A stretch of DNA of 32,996 nt from Planctomycetota bacterium. Lineage in GTDB: Bacteria > Planctomycetota > MHYJ01 > JACPRB01. This document shows positions 1-8,489 of this stretch, one piece after another. Positions within the stretch are counted from its first letter, which is position 1; every line of letters begins with the position of its first letter. Under the pieces are notes generated by a model, which worked only from the letters and a program-made list of their open reading frames with translations, was not told the origin of the DNA and did no database searches. Made by a program: the position numbers and the translations under genes. Location of the stretch: positions 1 through 32,996 of the forward strand of contig JACQFK010000194.1 of NCBI GenBank assembly GCA_016200125.1, read 5' to 3'.

Positions 1-1
1 C

Positions 2-2623
2 GACGCGGCGCTGGAGCGGCTGGTCGACCGCCTGCTCGCGTCGCCCCAGTTCGGCGAAACCTGGGGCCGTCACTGGCTCGACCTCGCCCGCTACGCCGAG
101 ACCCGCGGTCACGAATACGACTACGTGCTGCCCAACGCCTGGCACTATCGCGACTACGTGATCCGCGCCTTCAACCAGGATCTCCCCTATCCCCGGCTGC
201 TCACCGAGCACCTCGCCGGCGACCTTCTGGCTGAGCCTCGGCTCGATCCGAGGACCGGCGGGAACGAATCGGTCCTCGGGACCGGGTGGTGGTACCTGGG
301 CGAGTGGCTCCACTCGCCGGTCGACACGCGCGTCGAGGAGCTCGACCGCGTCAGCAACCAGATCGAGGTGTTCGGCAAGACCTTCCTCGGCCTGACGATC
401 AGCTGCGCGCGCTGCCACGACCACAAGTTCGACGCGATCTCGCAGAAAGACTTCTACGCCCTCGCGGGCTTCCTCAAGAGCTCGAACTACCGGCAGGTCC
501 GCTTCGACACGATCGAGAAGGAGCGGCAGGCCGCGCGCGATCTCGAGCGGCTCCGCGAGGAGCGCGAGCGGGCCGTGCTGCAGGCGGTCGCCGCCGCCGC
601 GCGCCCCGTGACGGGCAAGCTCGCCGCCTACCTCGAAGCGGCGGCCGGACCGGAGAAGAACGCCGAGGGCCGCCAGCTCGACCCCGAGCGGCTGGCCGCC
701 TGGGTCGCCCATCTGGGCAAGGCGGCCGCCGATCCGAAGGATCCCTTCCACGCCTACGCGACGGCGGTGAAGGGCGGGAATCTCGGCGCGCTCGCGGCGA
801 AGGAGCGCGCCCGCCAGGCGGCGGCCGCGAAGGCGCTCGACAACGCCGAGATCCTCTTCGACTTCACGAAGCCGGAGCCGCCGGAGTGGACCCAGGACGG
901 CGTGACCTTCCGGCTCATGAAGGCCGGGGAGGCCGGCTGGGGCAGCGATCCGCGGCGCCCGCTCCAGGAAATCCTGACGCAGGGCGCGCTTCGCGCCGAT
1001 CCGGTCTGGCAGGCGCTGCGTCTCGCGCCCAAGACCCAGACCGAGCCGAGCCACCGCAGCTGGGTGGACTCGGGCCGGATGGTCCGGACGCCGACCTTCA
1101 CCCTCCGCCGCACGTCGGTCTACTCGCTCGTCCGCGGCGCGGGCCACGCCTTCATCGAAGTCGACAGCCATCGACAGGTGAACGGTCCGCTTCACGCCTC
1201 GACGCTCGCTTCGTGGAAGGAGGAGGGCCGTCACTGGGTCGGCCAGAACCTCCGCCACTACCCGAGTCCCGATGTCGATCATCCGCTCCACCGGCTGCAC
1301 GTGGAGTTCACGTCCGCGTCTCCCGACTTCGAAGTCCTGATGGTCGTCCAGGCCGACGCGCCTCCGGGCGATCCTTTCGACCTTCCGGCCCGGGCGGTCG
1401 TCGACGCCCTCGAGGGCGCCCCGGCGCCGCGCGTCCTCGCGGAGTCGTACCAGAAGATGTTCGGCGATGCGGCCGAGCGGCTCGCCTCGCCGAAGCCGGG
1501 CGACGCCGATTGCGCTCTTCTCGCCGACTGGATGGTCCGCCATCCGGAGCTCTTCGGCCCCGCCGCCCCCGAGGCGGCCGACTACGCCGCCGCGCGGTCG
1601 AAGATCGCCGCCGCAGTGCCGGCGGAATCGCGCACGGCGCCGGCGATCCTCGCCGGTCCGCCCGCCGACGAATACCTCCTCATCCGGGGCAACGCGGCCG
1701 CGGCGAAGGAGATCGTCCCGCGCCGCTTCCTGGAGGCCTTCGGCGGCGGCGGCGGGGGACGCCTCGAGCTCGCCCGCCAGATGACCGACCCGCGCGTGAC
1801 GCCGCTCGTGCCCCGCGTGGCGGTGAACCGGATCTGGCACCACCTCTTCGGCCGCGGGCTCGTGCCCAGCGTGGACGATTTCGGGAGGATGGGACTGGGA
1901 ACCGCCCATCCCGAGCTGCTGGACCACCTGGCGCTCCGCTTCGGCGAGGAGGGCGGCTCCTTCAAGAAGTTGATCCGCGAGATCGTCCTCTCCGGCGCCT
2001 ACCGGATGTCGGACACGCCGTCGCCGAAGGCGCTCGAAGCGGACCCCGCCAACGCGCTGCTCCAGCACCGCTCCCCGCGCCGCATCGCCGCCGAGGCGGT
2101 CCGCGACTCGATGCTCGCCGTCTCCGGACGCCTCGATCTCACGATGGAGGGCCCGTCGGTGCCGATCCAGCTCGACGGCTTCCAGGACGGCCGCGGCCGT
2201 CCGGGCGACGGACCGGTCGACGGCGCCGGCCGCCGGAGCGTCTACCTCTCGGTGCGCCGCAATTTCATCTCGTCGATGCTGCTGGCCTTCGACTTCCCGC
2301 AGCCCTTCACGGCGATCGGCCGCCGGTCGATGTCGAACGTGCCGGCCCAGTCGCTCATCCTCCGCAACAATCCCTTCGTCCACGACCAGGCGGCCGTCTG
2401 GGCGAAGCGGCTCACGGCGGAAGGCAAGCCCGCGGAGGAGCGGATCGACGGCATGTTCCGCGCGGCCTTCGGCCGGCCCGCCGCGGCGGACGAGATCGCC
2501 GCCGCGACGCAGCTGCTCAAGGACGTGGCGGCCATGAAGGCGGCGGACCCGGGCAGCCCCGAGGTGTGGAAGGAGCTCGCCCACGGGATCTTCCAGGCCA
2601 AGGAATTCATCTTCGTGAGATAG
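2..2623 (+). CDS. DUF1549/DUF1553 planctomycete protein, 5'-truncated
   Basis: The reading frame is open from the first bases of the window, so the N-terminus is missing. In this family the lost part usually carries a signal peptide and often a cytochrome-c-like (PSD1) domain. The visible start (RHWLDLARYAETRG) is typical of DUF1549. A CARCHDH motif encoded at 404-418 has the CxxCH form of a c-type haem site and is characteristic of the domain. The C-terminal part, from about base 1760 onward, is DUF1553 (PRVAVNRIWHHLFGRGLV, then HPELLDHLA). The middle is a variable, beta-rich insert. The role is unknown; family members are thought to be exported and are almost always next to a DUF1501 gene, as here, with 4 bases between stop and next start. 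A run of glycines is encoded at about 1741-1758. Family assignment is firm, function is not. Confidence 0.9.
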   Translation, partial: DAALERLVDRLLASPQFGETWGRHWLDLARYAETRGHEYDYVLPNAWHYRDYVIRAFNQDLPYPRLLTEHLAGDLLAEPRLDPRTGGNESVLGTGWWYLGEWLHSPVDTRVEELDRVSNQIEVFGKTFLGLTISCARCHDHKFDAISQKDFYALAGFLKSSNYRQVRFDTIEKERQAARDLERLREERERAVLQAVAAAARPVTGKLAAYLEAAAGPEKNAEGRQLDPERLAAWVAHLGKAAADPKDPFHAYATAVKGGNLGALAAKERARQAAAAKALDNAEILFDFTKPEPPEWTQDGVTFRLMKAGEAGWGSDPRRPLQEILTQGALRADPVWQALRLAPKTQTEPSHRSWVDSGRMVRTPTFTLRRTSVYSLVRGAGHAFIEVDSHRQVNGPLHASTLASWKEEGRHWVGQNLRHYPSPDVDHPLHRLHVEFTSASPDFEVLMVVQADAPPGDPFDLPARAVVDALEGAPAPRVLAESYQKMFGDAAERLASPKPGDADCALLADWMVRHPELFGPAAPEAADYAAARSKIAAAVPAESRTAPAILAGPPADEYLLIRGNAAAAKEIVPRRFLEAFGGGGGGRLELARQMTDPRVTPLVPRVAVNRIWHHLFGRGLVPSVDDFGRMGLGTAHPELLDHLALRFGEEGGSFKKLIREIVLSGAYRMSDTPSPKALEADPANALLQHRSPRRIAAEAVRDSMLAVSGRLDLTMEGPSVPIQLDGFQDGRGRPGDGPVDGAGRRSVYLSVRRNFISSMLLAFDFPQPFTAIGRRSMSNVPAQSLILRNNPFVHDQAAVWAKRLTAEGKPAEERIDGMFRAAFGRPAAADEIAAATQLLKDVAAMKAADPGSPEVWKELAHGIFQAKEFIFVR

Positions 2624-2627
2624 GACG

Positions 2628-4088
2628 ATGAGCCATTCATGCGGTCGGATCCTGACGCCGCTCACGCGGCGCGAGATGCTCGCGCGCTGCGCCAACGGCT
2701 TCGGCGCGCTGGCGCTCTCGTCGCTGTTCGGCGAGGCGTTGGGTCCCGCCTCCGCCAAGGCTGCGGCGGGCGCGCAGGACAAGGCCGATCTCGTCCGCCG
2801 GGGGCTCCATCACGCGCCCCGCGCGAGGAACGTGATTTTTCTCTACATGGACGGCGCGCCGTCGCAGGTCGACACCTTCGACTACAAGCCGATGCTCGAG
2901 AAGCATCACGGCAAGGACCCGAAGGACGTGATCGGCCGGGTCGAGAAGACCCAGTTCGACAACAACGGCAAGGTCATGCGGCCGCTCTGGCAGTTCCGCC
3001 GGCGCGGCGAAAGCGGGCTCTGGGTGAGCGACCTGCTGCCCCACATCGGCGGCTGCGTGGACGACCTCTGCGTCGTGCGCTCGATGACCTCCAACTTCTC
3101 GGAGCACACGAGCGCGAACTACTTCCTCCACACTGGGACCGGGATGCAGGGACGGCCCAGCATGGGCGCCTGGGTGAGCTACGGCCTGGGGAGCGACAAC
3201 CAGAATTTGCCGGGCTTCATCGTCCTCAATGGCGGCCTGATTCCCGTGGGCGGCCTGGACAACTTCAACAGCGGCTTCCTGCCGGCCTCCTACCAGGGGT
3301 CGGTGTTCCGCCCGGCCGACCCGCCGGTCGCGAACCTGAAGCGCCTCGAGAAGACCGGGGAGCTCCAGCAGCGGAAGGCGGACTTCGTCAAGGCGCTCGA
3401 CGCGAAGGCGCGCGCGACGCCCGGCTACGACGAGCAGTTCGAGTCGGCGGTGCGCAACTACGAGCTCTCGGAGAACATGGAGGCCGTCGCGCCCGAGACG
3501 ATGGATCTCTCGAAGGAGAGCGAGGCCCTGAAGAAGCTCTACGGGCTCGACGCGGCCTTCCCCCAGACCGCGATCTTCGCCCGCCAGTGTCTGAGCGCCC
3601 GGCGGATGATCGAGCGGGGCGTGCGCTTCGTCGAGCTCACCTGCCCGGTGATCGGCGGCGCCGACCGCTGGGACCAGCACAGCGGGATGAAGAAGGGCCA
3701 CGAGGACAACGCGCGCGCGGTGGACCAGCCGGTCGCGGCGCTGCTCAAAGACCTCAAGCAGCGCGGGCTGCTCGACCAGACGCTCGTGCTCTGGGCCGGC
3801 GAGTTCGGCCGCACCCCCTTCGCGCAGGGGAGCGACGGCCGCGACCACAACCCCTACGGCTTCACGGTCTGGATGGCCGGCGGCGGCGTGAAGGGCGGTT
3901 TCGCCTACGGCGAGACGGACGAGTGGGGCTACAAGGTCGTCAACGGGAAGCTGGAGATGCACGACCTCCACGCCACGATCCTGCATCTCCTGGGCGTCGA
4001 CCACAAGCGGCTGACGGTCCGCTTCGGCGGCCGCGACATGCGCCTCACCGACGTGCACGGCGAGGTGGTGAAAGAGCTCTTCGCGTGA
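2628..4088 (+). CDS. DUF1501 domain protein with Tat leader
   Basis: This 486-residue protein begins with a twin-arginine type leader (TRREMLARC, then a hydrophobic stretch to about residue 45), so export in folded form is likely. The body has DUF1501 hallmarks: NVIFLYMDGAPSQVDTFDYK near residue 68, a long insert with repeated NF and GLGSDN segments, and WAGEFGRTPFAQGSDGRDHN near residue 390. DUF1501 belongs to the alkaline phosphatase/sulfatase-like fold, but the formylglycine CxPxR motif of sulfatases is absent. It follows the DUF1549/DUF1553 gene by 4 bases, with an AGGA sequence overlapping that stop as ribosome-binding site. The pairing is a planctomycete hallmark and suggests a shared role at the cell surface, whose substrate is unknown. 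Confidence 0.9.
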   Translation: MSHSCGRILTPLTRREMLARCANGFGALALSSLFGEALGPASAKAAAGAQDKADLVRRGLHHAPRARNVIFLYMDGAPSQVDTFDYKPMLEKHHGKDPKDVIGRVEKTQFDNNGKVMRPLWQFRRRGESGLWVSDLLPHIGGCVDDLCVVRSMTSNFSEHTSANYFLHTGTGMQGRPSMGAWVSYGLGSDNQNLPGFIVLNGGLIPVGGLDNFNSGFLPASYQGSVFRPADPPVANLKRLEKTGELQQRKADFVKALDAKARATPGYDEQFESAVRNYELSENMEAVAPETMDLSKESEALKKLYGLDAAFPQTAIFARQCLSARRMIERGVRFVELTCPVIGGADRWDQHSGMKKGHEDNARAVDQPVAALLKDLKQRGLLDQTLVLWAGEFGRTPFAQGSDGRDHNPYGFTVWMAGGGVKGGFAYGETDEWGYKVVNGKLEMHDLHATILHLLGVDHKRLTVRFGGRDMRLTDVHGEVVKELFA

Positions 4089-4933
4089 ACTTCAAGCCTG
4101 AGCTCTGCTGCCTCTTCGGGAAGCCCGTCGCAGAGAACCCGACCCAGCCCATGATCGAGGCGGCCTTCCGCCATCACGGCCTCGACTGGCGCTACGTCCA
4201 GTTCGAGATCGAGCCCGGAAACCTCGCGGACGCCGTGCGCGGCTTCCGGGCGATGGGCTTCCGCGGCGGCAACGTGACGACGCCCCACAAGGTGGCGATC
4301 GTGAAGCAGCTCGACCGGATCGCCGAGTCCGCGGAGCTCATGGGCGCGGTGAACTGCATCGTGCGCCGGAAGAACGAGCTGGTCGGCGAGAACACCGACG
4401 GAAAGGGCTTCGTCCAGTCGCTGCGGGGGAAGACGGATCCCGCGGGCAAGTCCGTCGTCATCCTCGGCGCGGGCGGCGCCGCGCGGGCGATCGCCGTGGA
4501 GCTCGCGCTCGCCGGCTGCGGCGACCTGACGATCGTGAACCGCGACCCGGCCCGCGGCGGCGAGCTGGCGAAGCTGCTGGGCGACCGGATGGCGCGGAGC
4601 ATCCAGTTCGTCCCCTGGACGGGCGACTACCGGGTTCCCGAAGATACGGACGTGCTGGTCCAGGCGACCTCGATCGGCTTGTACCCCGATCTGGCCGCCC
4701 GCGTTCCGATCGACGTGACGAGCCTGGCGCCGTCGATAATCGTGGCCGACGTCATCCCCAACCCGCCCGACACGCGGCTGCTCCGCGACGCGCGGTCGCG
4801 CGGCTGCACGGTGCTCGACGGCCTGGGCATGCTGGTGAACCAGGGCGTGATCGGCTTCAAGCACTGGACGGGGGTCGACGCCGATCCGTCGGTGATGCGC
4901 CGGGCGCTCGAGGAAATCTTCAGTCGGGGCTGA
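4085..4933 (+). CDS. aroE: shikimate dehydrogenase, variant substrate motif
   Basis: Reduces 3-dehydroshikimate to shikimate with NADPH in aromatic amino acid synthesis. The GTG start overlaps the TGA of the DUF1501 gene (GTGA), giving 282 residues, normal for AroE. The catalytic lysine is present in NVTTPHK (K69), as are the conserved N90 (GAVNC) and D105 (GENTDGKGF). The nucleotide-binding loop is GAGGAARAI, followed by VNRDPARG, where the Arg fits NADP. The end has DGLGMLVNQG. The odd part is the N-terminus: the usual HSxSP motif, whose serines hold the shikimate carboxylate, reads ENPTQPM here. I recall similar sequences from planctomycetes, so it may be a lineage variant, or it may mark a different substrate. 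Gene order with DUF1501 is not an obvious pathway. Confidence 0.85.
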   Translation: MNFKPELCCLFGKPVAENPTQPMIEAAFRHHGLDWRYVQFEIEPGNLADAVRGFRAMGFRGGNVTTPHKVAIVKQLDRIAESAELMGAVNCIVRRKNELVGENTDGKGFVQSLRGKTDPAGKSVVILGAGGAARAIAVELALAGCGDLTIVNRDPARGGELAKLLGDRMARSIQFVPWTGDYRVPEDTDVLVQATSIGLYPDLAARVPIDVTSLAPSIIVADVIPNPPDTRLLRDARSRGCTVLDGLGMLVNQGVIGFKHWTGVDADPSVMRRALEEIFSRG

Positions 4934-6499
4934 TCAGGGGCTCGCCGCGTGGCGGGCGTACTCCGCGGTCAATTCCGTCCAGCGGAGTTCCATCTCATGC
5001 ACCCGCTCCGGATGGCGGGACGAGAGATCGATCATTTCCGCGCGGTCGCTGCCGAGATCGTAGAGTTCCCACGCATTCTGATTCTCTCGGTACGACACGA
5101 GCTTCCAGTCGCCCATGCGAAGGGCGCGGTTGCCCTCGTGGTGGAAGTAGATGAAGTCGTGCGGAACGGTTGCGTCCGTCGCGAGTGCGGGTACGAGGCT
5201 GCGGCCGGGCCGCGGCGGGCCTTTCACGGGCAGGGCGCTCGTTCCCGTGAGCTCCAGGATCGTGGGGACGATGTCCACCACATGCCCCGGCGTGCGGCGC
5301 AGTTCGCCGCGCGCGAGGATCCCGGCGGGCCAGTGGACGATCAGCGGCGTGGAGATCCCGCCCTCGTGGACCCAGACCTTGTGGCGCCGGAAGGGGGCGT
5401 TGGACGCGGAGGCCCAGCCCGGACCCAGGCACAGATAGGAAGCCGCCGATCCCGGGTCGGCCTTGGGGTCGTGGCCGTCGCCCCGCACCAGGATCGTCGC
5501 GTCCGCGCCGTTGTCCGAGAGGAAGAGCACGACGGTGTTGTCGAGCGCGCCCATCGAGCGGACCTGGTCGAGCACGCGGCCGATCTCCCGGTCCATCCTA
5601 TGGACCATCGCGGCGTGGATGGCCATCTTGGTCGCCTGGAAGCGCTTCTGCTCGGGCGTCAGGTCGGCCCAGGCGCTGGGGGCCTCCACTTCGCCCGGGC
5701 CCAGCTGATCCAGGAACTCCTTCTTGAAGTACCTCGGGTGGAAGTTCGGATCGCGGGCCGAGAGGGCGCAGTTCACGATGCCCGACTCCTTCAGCCGCTT
5801 CCAGCGCCGCTCGCGCACGGCGTCCCATCCGTCGAGGAACTTGTCGCGGTAGAGATCGATGTCCTGCTGGAGCGCGTGAAGCGGGAAGTGGGGCGAGATG
5901 AAGGCGACGTAGGAGAAAAACGGCGCGGCCGCATGCTCCCGGGCGTGCTCCTTCAGGCATTTGATCGCATGATCGGCGATCGCCGTCGTGGCGTAGTAGC
6001 CGCTGTCCCGGCCGACGGGCGGCAGCAGCCGGTCGTCCTCGTGATTGTTCTTCGGCGAGAAGTAGCGGTCCTGGTCGGTCATGTCGTAGGACCGGTCGAA
6101 GCCGCCGTCGGCGAGGATCTTCGGCGCCCCGTTCACGTGCCACTTGCCGGAGTGATAGGCGCGGTATCCGGCGGGGCGCAGCTCGTGCGACAGGAGCCGC
6201 GTCCACTCGGGCAGGCGCCCTTTCGGCGGATCCATGCGGATCTGCGGCGCGTAGTAGCCGCTGAGCAGGCTGCTCCGCGTGGGCCAGCAGCGCGCCGTGT
6301 TGTAGAACTGCGTGAAACGCAGCCCGCCCGCGGCCAGTCCGTCGAGGGTCGGCGTCGAGATCTCGCCGCCGTAGCAGCCGATGTCGGAGAAGCCGAGGTC
6401 GTCGGCCAGGAGGACCAGCACGTTGGGCCGCCCCGCCGGCGCGGCGGGCGCTCCGGCGCAGCCGGGCAGCAGGAGCAGGGTCGCGATCGCGAACCTCAT
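4934..6499 (-). CDS. sulfatase, lipoprotein
   Basis: A 521-residue arylsulfatase-type enzyme that would hydrolyse a sulfate ester on a glycan or small molecule outside the cytoplasm. The leader ends in LLLLPGC, a lipobox with C14, so the mature protein is probably lipid-anchored. Metal-binding aspartates D33-D34 sit in VLLADDLGFSDIGCYGG, and the formylglycine motif is C71-W-P73-T-R75, the cysteine type that needs a formylglycine-generating enzyme. Further conserved parts are FLSDNGAD and the SGKWHVNG motif. The start codon overlaps the stop of the upstream molybdopterin gene (ATGA), implying translational coupling. The stop abuts the aroE stop with no gap. The substrate cannot be told from sequence. 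Confidence 0.93.
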   Translation of the reverse strand: MRFAIATLLLLPGCAGAPAAPAGRPNVLVLLADDLGFSDIGCYGGEISTPTLDGLAAGGLRFTQFYNTARCWPTRSSLLSGYYAPQIRMDPPKGRLPEWTRLLSHELRPAGYRAYHSGKWHVNGAPKILADGGFDRSYDMTDQDRYFSPKNNHEDDRLLPPVGRDSGYYATTAIADHAIKCLKEHAREHAAAPFFSYVAFISPHFPLHALQQDIDLYRDKFLDGWDAVRERRWKRLKESGIVNCALSARDPNFHPRYFKKEFLDQLGPGEVEAPSAWADLTPEQKRFQATKMAIHAAMVHRMDREIGRVLDQVRSMGALDNTVVLFLSDNGADATILVRGDGHDPKADPGSAASYLCLGPGWASASNAPFRRHKVWVHEGGISTPLIVHWPAGILARGELRRTPGHVVDIVPTILELTGTSALPVKGPPRPGRSLVPALATDATVPHDFIYFHHEGNRALRMGDWKLVSYRENQNAWELYDLGSDRAEMIDLSSRHPERVHEMELRWTELTAEYARHAASP

Positions 6500-8442
6500 G
6501 CCTTTTCAATCTCGACCCGCGCGTCGTTGTAGCAGGCGCCGCCTCCCTGCGCGTCGACGTGGTCGGGGGCGAGGGCGTTGGCGGTCCATCCGTTCTGGGT
6601 CGAGCGTCGCCACAAGCCCTTGGGCATCGATGCGACGCCGGGCCCCAGCTCGTCCGTGACGGCGAGGATCGCGACGACCTCTCCCAAGGAGTTCCGCACG
6701 CGGACCCGGTCGCCCTCGCGCAGCCCCCGGCGCTCCGCTTCGGCCGGCGCGACCGCGACGCGGGCCCCTTTCTCCGGCGCGAACTCGAAGAGCTGCGAGG
6801 TGATCGCCTTGTCGCTCGCGGGAGAAATCAGGATCAGCGGAAGCCGGGCGTCGACGGTCGGGGGCCGGTAGACGGGCGGACCCGGCGGCGCTGCAAGGTC
6901 GACGTAGCCCCGGGACGGGAACGCATCGACGAAGGGCACCGGACGCGGGAGCGCGCGGTAGCGGGTCTCCCTGAGCTGGGGGATGTCCTGGACGATCGAC
7001 CGGGCGATGGACTCCTCGTCGGCCCGGAGCTCCGCGTCCTCGAATCCCATGTCGCGCGCGAGCTCCGAGAAGACCCGATGGTTCGGGCGCGCTTCACCGG
7101 GGGCGGAGATCACCGGATCGCTCCACTGGTACGCGTAGCCGCTGTAGCTGCGGGAGAGGTCCGTGTGCTCGAGGAAGGAGGTGGCCGGGAGGATGATGTC
7201 GGCGAGCGGGCAGGTGTCGGTCCAGACCTGCTCGTGGACGACCACGAAGAGCGATTCGCGGCCGAGCGCGCGGACCACGCGGGCCTGGTTGGGCGCGGTC
7301 GCGACGGGATTGCAGTTGTAGACGTAGAGCGCGTTGATCGGCGGATCCGTCGTCTCGTCCAGCGCCTGGCCGAGCCGGCTCATGTTGATCGTCCGCGCTC
7401 CGTTCTTGCGCAGGTGGGTCCCCTTGGCGGGCTTGCGGTCGAGTCCGTAGCCGCCCGAGGTCGAGATGAGGACCCCGCTGCCGCGGCGGCCGAAGCGGCC
7501 CAGCAGCGCCCGGAGCGAAAGCACGGCGCGCACGGCATCGCTGCCTTTGCGGTTCCGTTCGAGACCCCAACCGACGCGGAAGAAGGGGGCGGATGACTTC
7601 GCGATCGCCCGCACCACCGCGCGGAGGTCCTCGGCTCGTACGCCCGAGAGGGCCGCGGCTTCTTCCGGGGTGCAGGCCGCCTGAACGAGGCGGTCGGCCC
7701 CGCGGGTCCACTTGTCCACGAAGGCGCGGTCGACGAGATTCTCCTCGTGGGCCGTGCGGATCATGGCCATCGCGACGGCGACATCCGTGCCCGGAAGGAC
7801 CGGCAGGTGGACGTCGGCCTCGCGCGCCATCGGCGTGCGCCGGGGATCGACGACGGCCAGGAACGCGCCGGCCGCCCGCGCTTCCCGGACCCAGGGGATC
7901 AGGTGGATCCCCGAAGCCGAGGGGTTGAATCCCCAGAGGACGATGGCGTCGGACCGGCGGACGTCCATCGGGTCCGCCCCCGCCATGTCCCCGAAGACGG
8001 CCGACCAGCCGGCGTCCGTGTTGGCGGCGCAGAAGGTCCGGGCCAGCTGGCTCGCGCCGAGGCGGTTCCAGAACCTCTCGTCCATCCCGCCCGACGTGAG
8101 GAGCCCGTTCGAGCCGTCGTAGTGGAAGGGCAGGATCGACTCGGGGCCGAGCGTCCGCGAGAGCTCGGCGAAGCGGTCCGCGATGGTCCGGACCGCCTCC
8201 GCCCACGAGATCTTCTCGAACCTGCCGGAGCCTTTGGGTCCCACGCGCTTCATCGGATGGAGGAGGCGCTCCGGCGAGTAGACGCGCCGGTCGAAGCGGC
8301 GGACCTTGGCGCAGATGTAGCCGCCGGTGTACTCGGAGCGGTCGGAGCCGTCGATCTTGACGATGCGGTCCTGGTCCACCGTGACGTCCAGCGCGCAGCG
8401 GTCGGGGCAGTCGAGCGGGCAGACCGAGGGTCGGATCTCCAT
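6496..8442 (-). CDS. molybdopterin-dependent oxidoreductase (DMSO reductase family)
   Basis: A 648-residue soluble oxidoreductase using bis-molybdopterin guanine dinucleotide. The N-terminus binds a 4Fe-4S cluster (CPLDCPDRC with a fourth Cys in GGYICAK). The central molybdopterin domain contains ILWGFNPSASGIHL, and a cysteine in ARTFCAAN is at about the place of the metal ligand, though this is uncertain. The C-terminal dinucleotide-binding domain runs from about residue 540. There is no Tat leader, so it is probably cytoplasmic. The open frame allows an earlier ATG at 8460, but I prefer 8442 because a TATATT hexamer lies 7 bases before it and the family starts close to the first Cys. Its TGA overlaps the sulfatase ATG. 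No iron-sulfur or membrane subunit is nearby, so the electron partner is unknown. Confidence 0.9.
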   Translation of the reverse strand: MEIRPSVCPLDCPDRCALDVTVDQDRIVKIDGSDRSEYTGGYICAKVRRFDRRVYSPERLLHPMKRVGPKGSGRFEKISWAEAVRTIADRFAELSRTLGPESILPFHYDGSNGLLTSGGMDERFWNRLGASQLARTFCAANTDAGWSAVFGDMAGADPMDVRRSDAIVLWGFNPSASGIHLIPWVREARAAGAFLAVVDPRRTPMAREADVHLPVLPGTDVAVAMAMIRTAHEENLVDRAFVDKWTRGADRLVQAACTPEEAAALSGVRAEDLRAVVRAIAKSSAPFFRVGWGLERNRKGSDAVRAVLSLRALLGRFGRRGSGVLISTSGGYGLDRKPAKGTHLRKNGARTINMSRLGQALDETTDPPINALYVYNCNPVATAPNQARVVRALGRESLFVVVHEQVWTDTCPLADIILPATSFLEHTDLSRSYSGYAYQWSDPVISAPGEARPNHRVFSELARDMGFEDAELRADEESIARSIVQDIPQLRETRYRALPRPVPFVDAFPSRGYVDLAAPPGPPVYRPPTVDARLPLILISPASDKAITSQLFEFAPEKGARVAVAPAEAERRGLREGDRVRVRNSLGEVVAILAVTDELGPGVASMPKGLWRRSTQNGWTANALAPDHVDAQGGGACYNDARVEIEKA

Positions 8443-8449
8443 CGGGACG

Positions 8450-8455
8450 AATATA
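8450..8455 (-). promoter_or_regulatory. putative -10 box of the molybdopterin gene
   Basis: TATATT on the minus strand is followed by 7 bases and then the ATG at 8442. That spacing would place transcription start at or beside the start codon. No good -35 is visible 17 bases upstream (it reads ACCGCA). Confidence 0.4.
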
Positions 8456-8477
8456 CCCATTCGGAGTCCGGCTGCGG

Positions 8478-8483
8478 TAGAAT
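8478..8483 (+). promoter_or_regulatory. putative -10 box of the GH76-like gene
   Basis: TAGAAT is followed by 6 bases and then the ATG at 8490, with no Shine-Dalgarno sequence between. This fits a leaderless transcript. The -35 region is not recognisable. The site is 23 bases from the divergent TATATT element. Confidence 0.45.
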
Positions 8484-8489
8484 CCTTCG

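Noticed and set aside
1735..1760. G-rich GGCGGC run as a possible slippage or phase-variation tract
   Set aside because: The frame stays intact across it and it encodes a plain glycine linker; no variation can be judged from one sequence.
2637..4864. Long open frames on the minus strand opposite DUF1501 and aroE
   Set aside because: They are rich in Arg, Ala, Val and His with no family motif, and they mirror strong plus-strand genes. High GC content makes such antisense frames common here.
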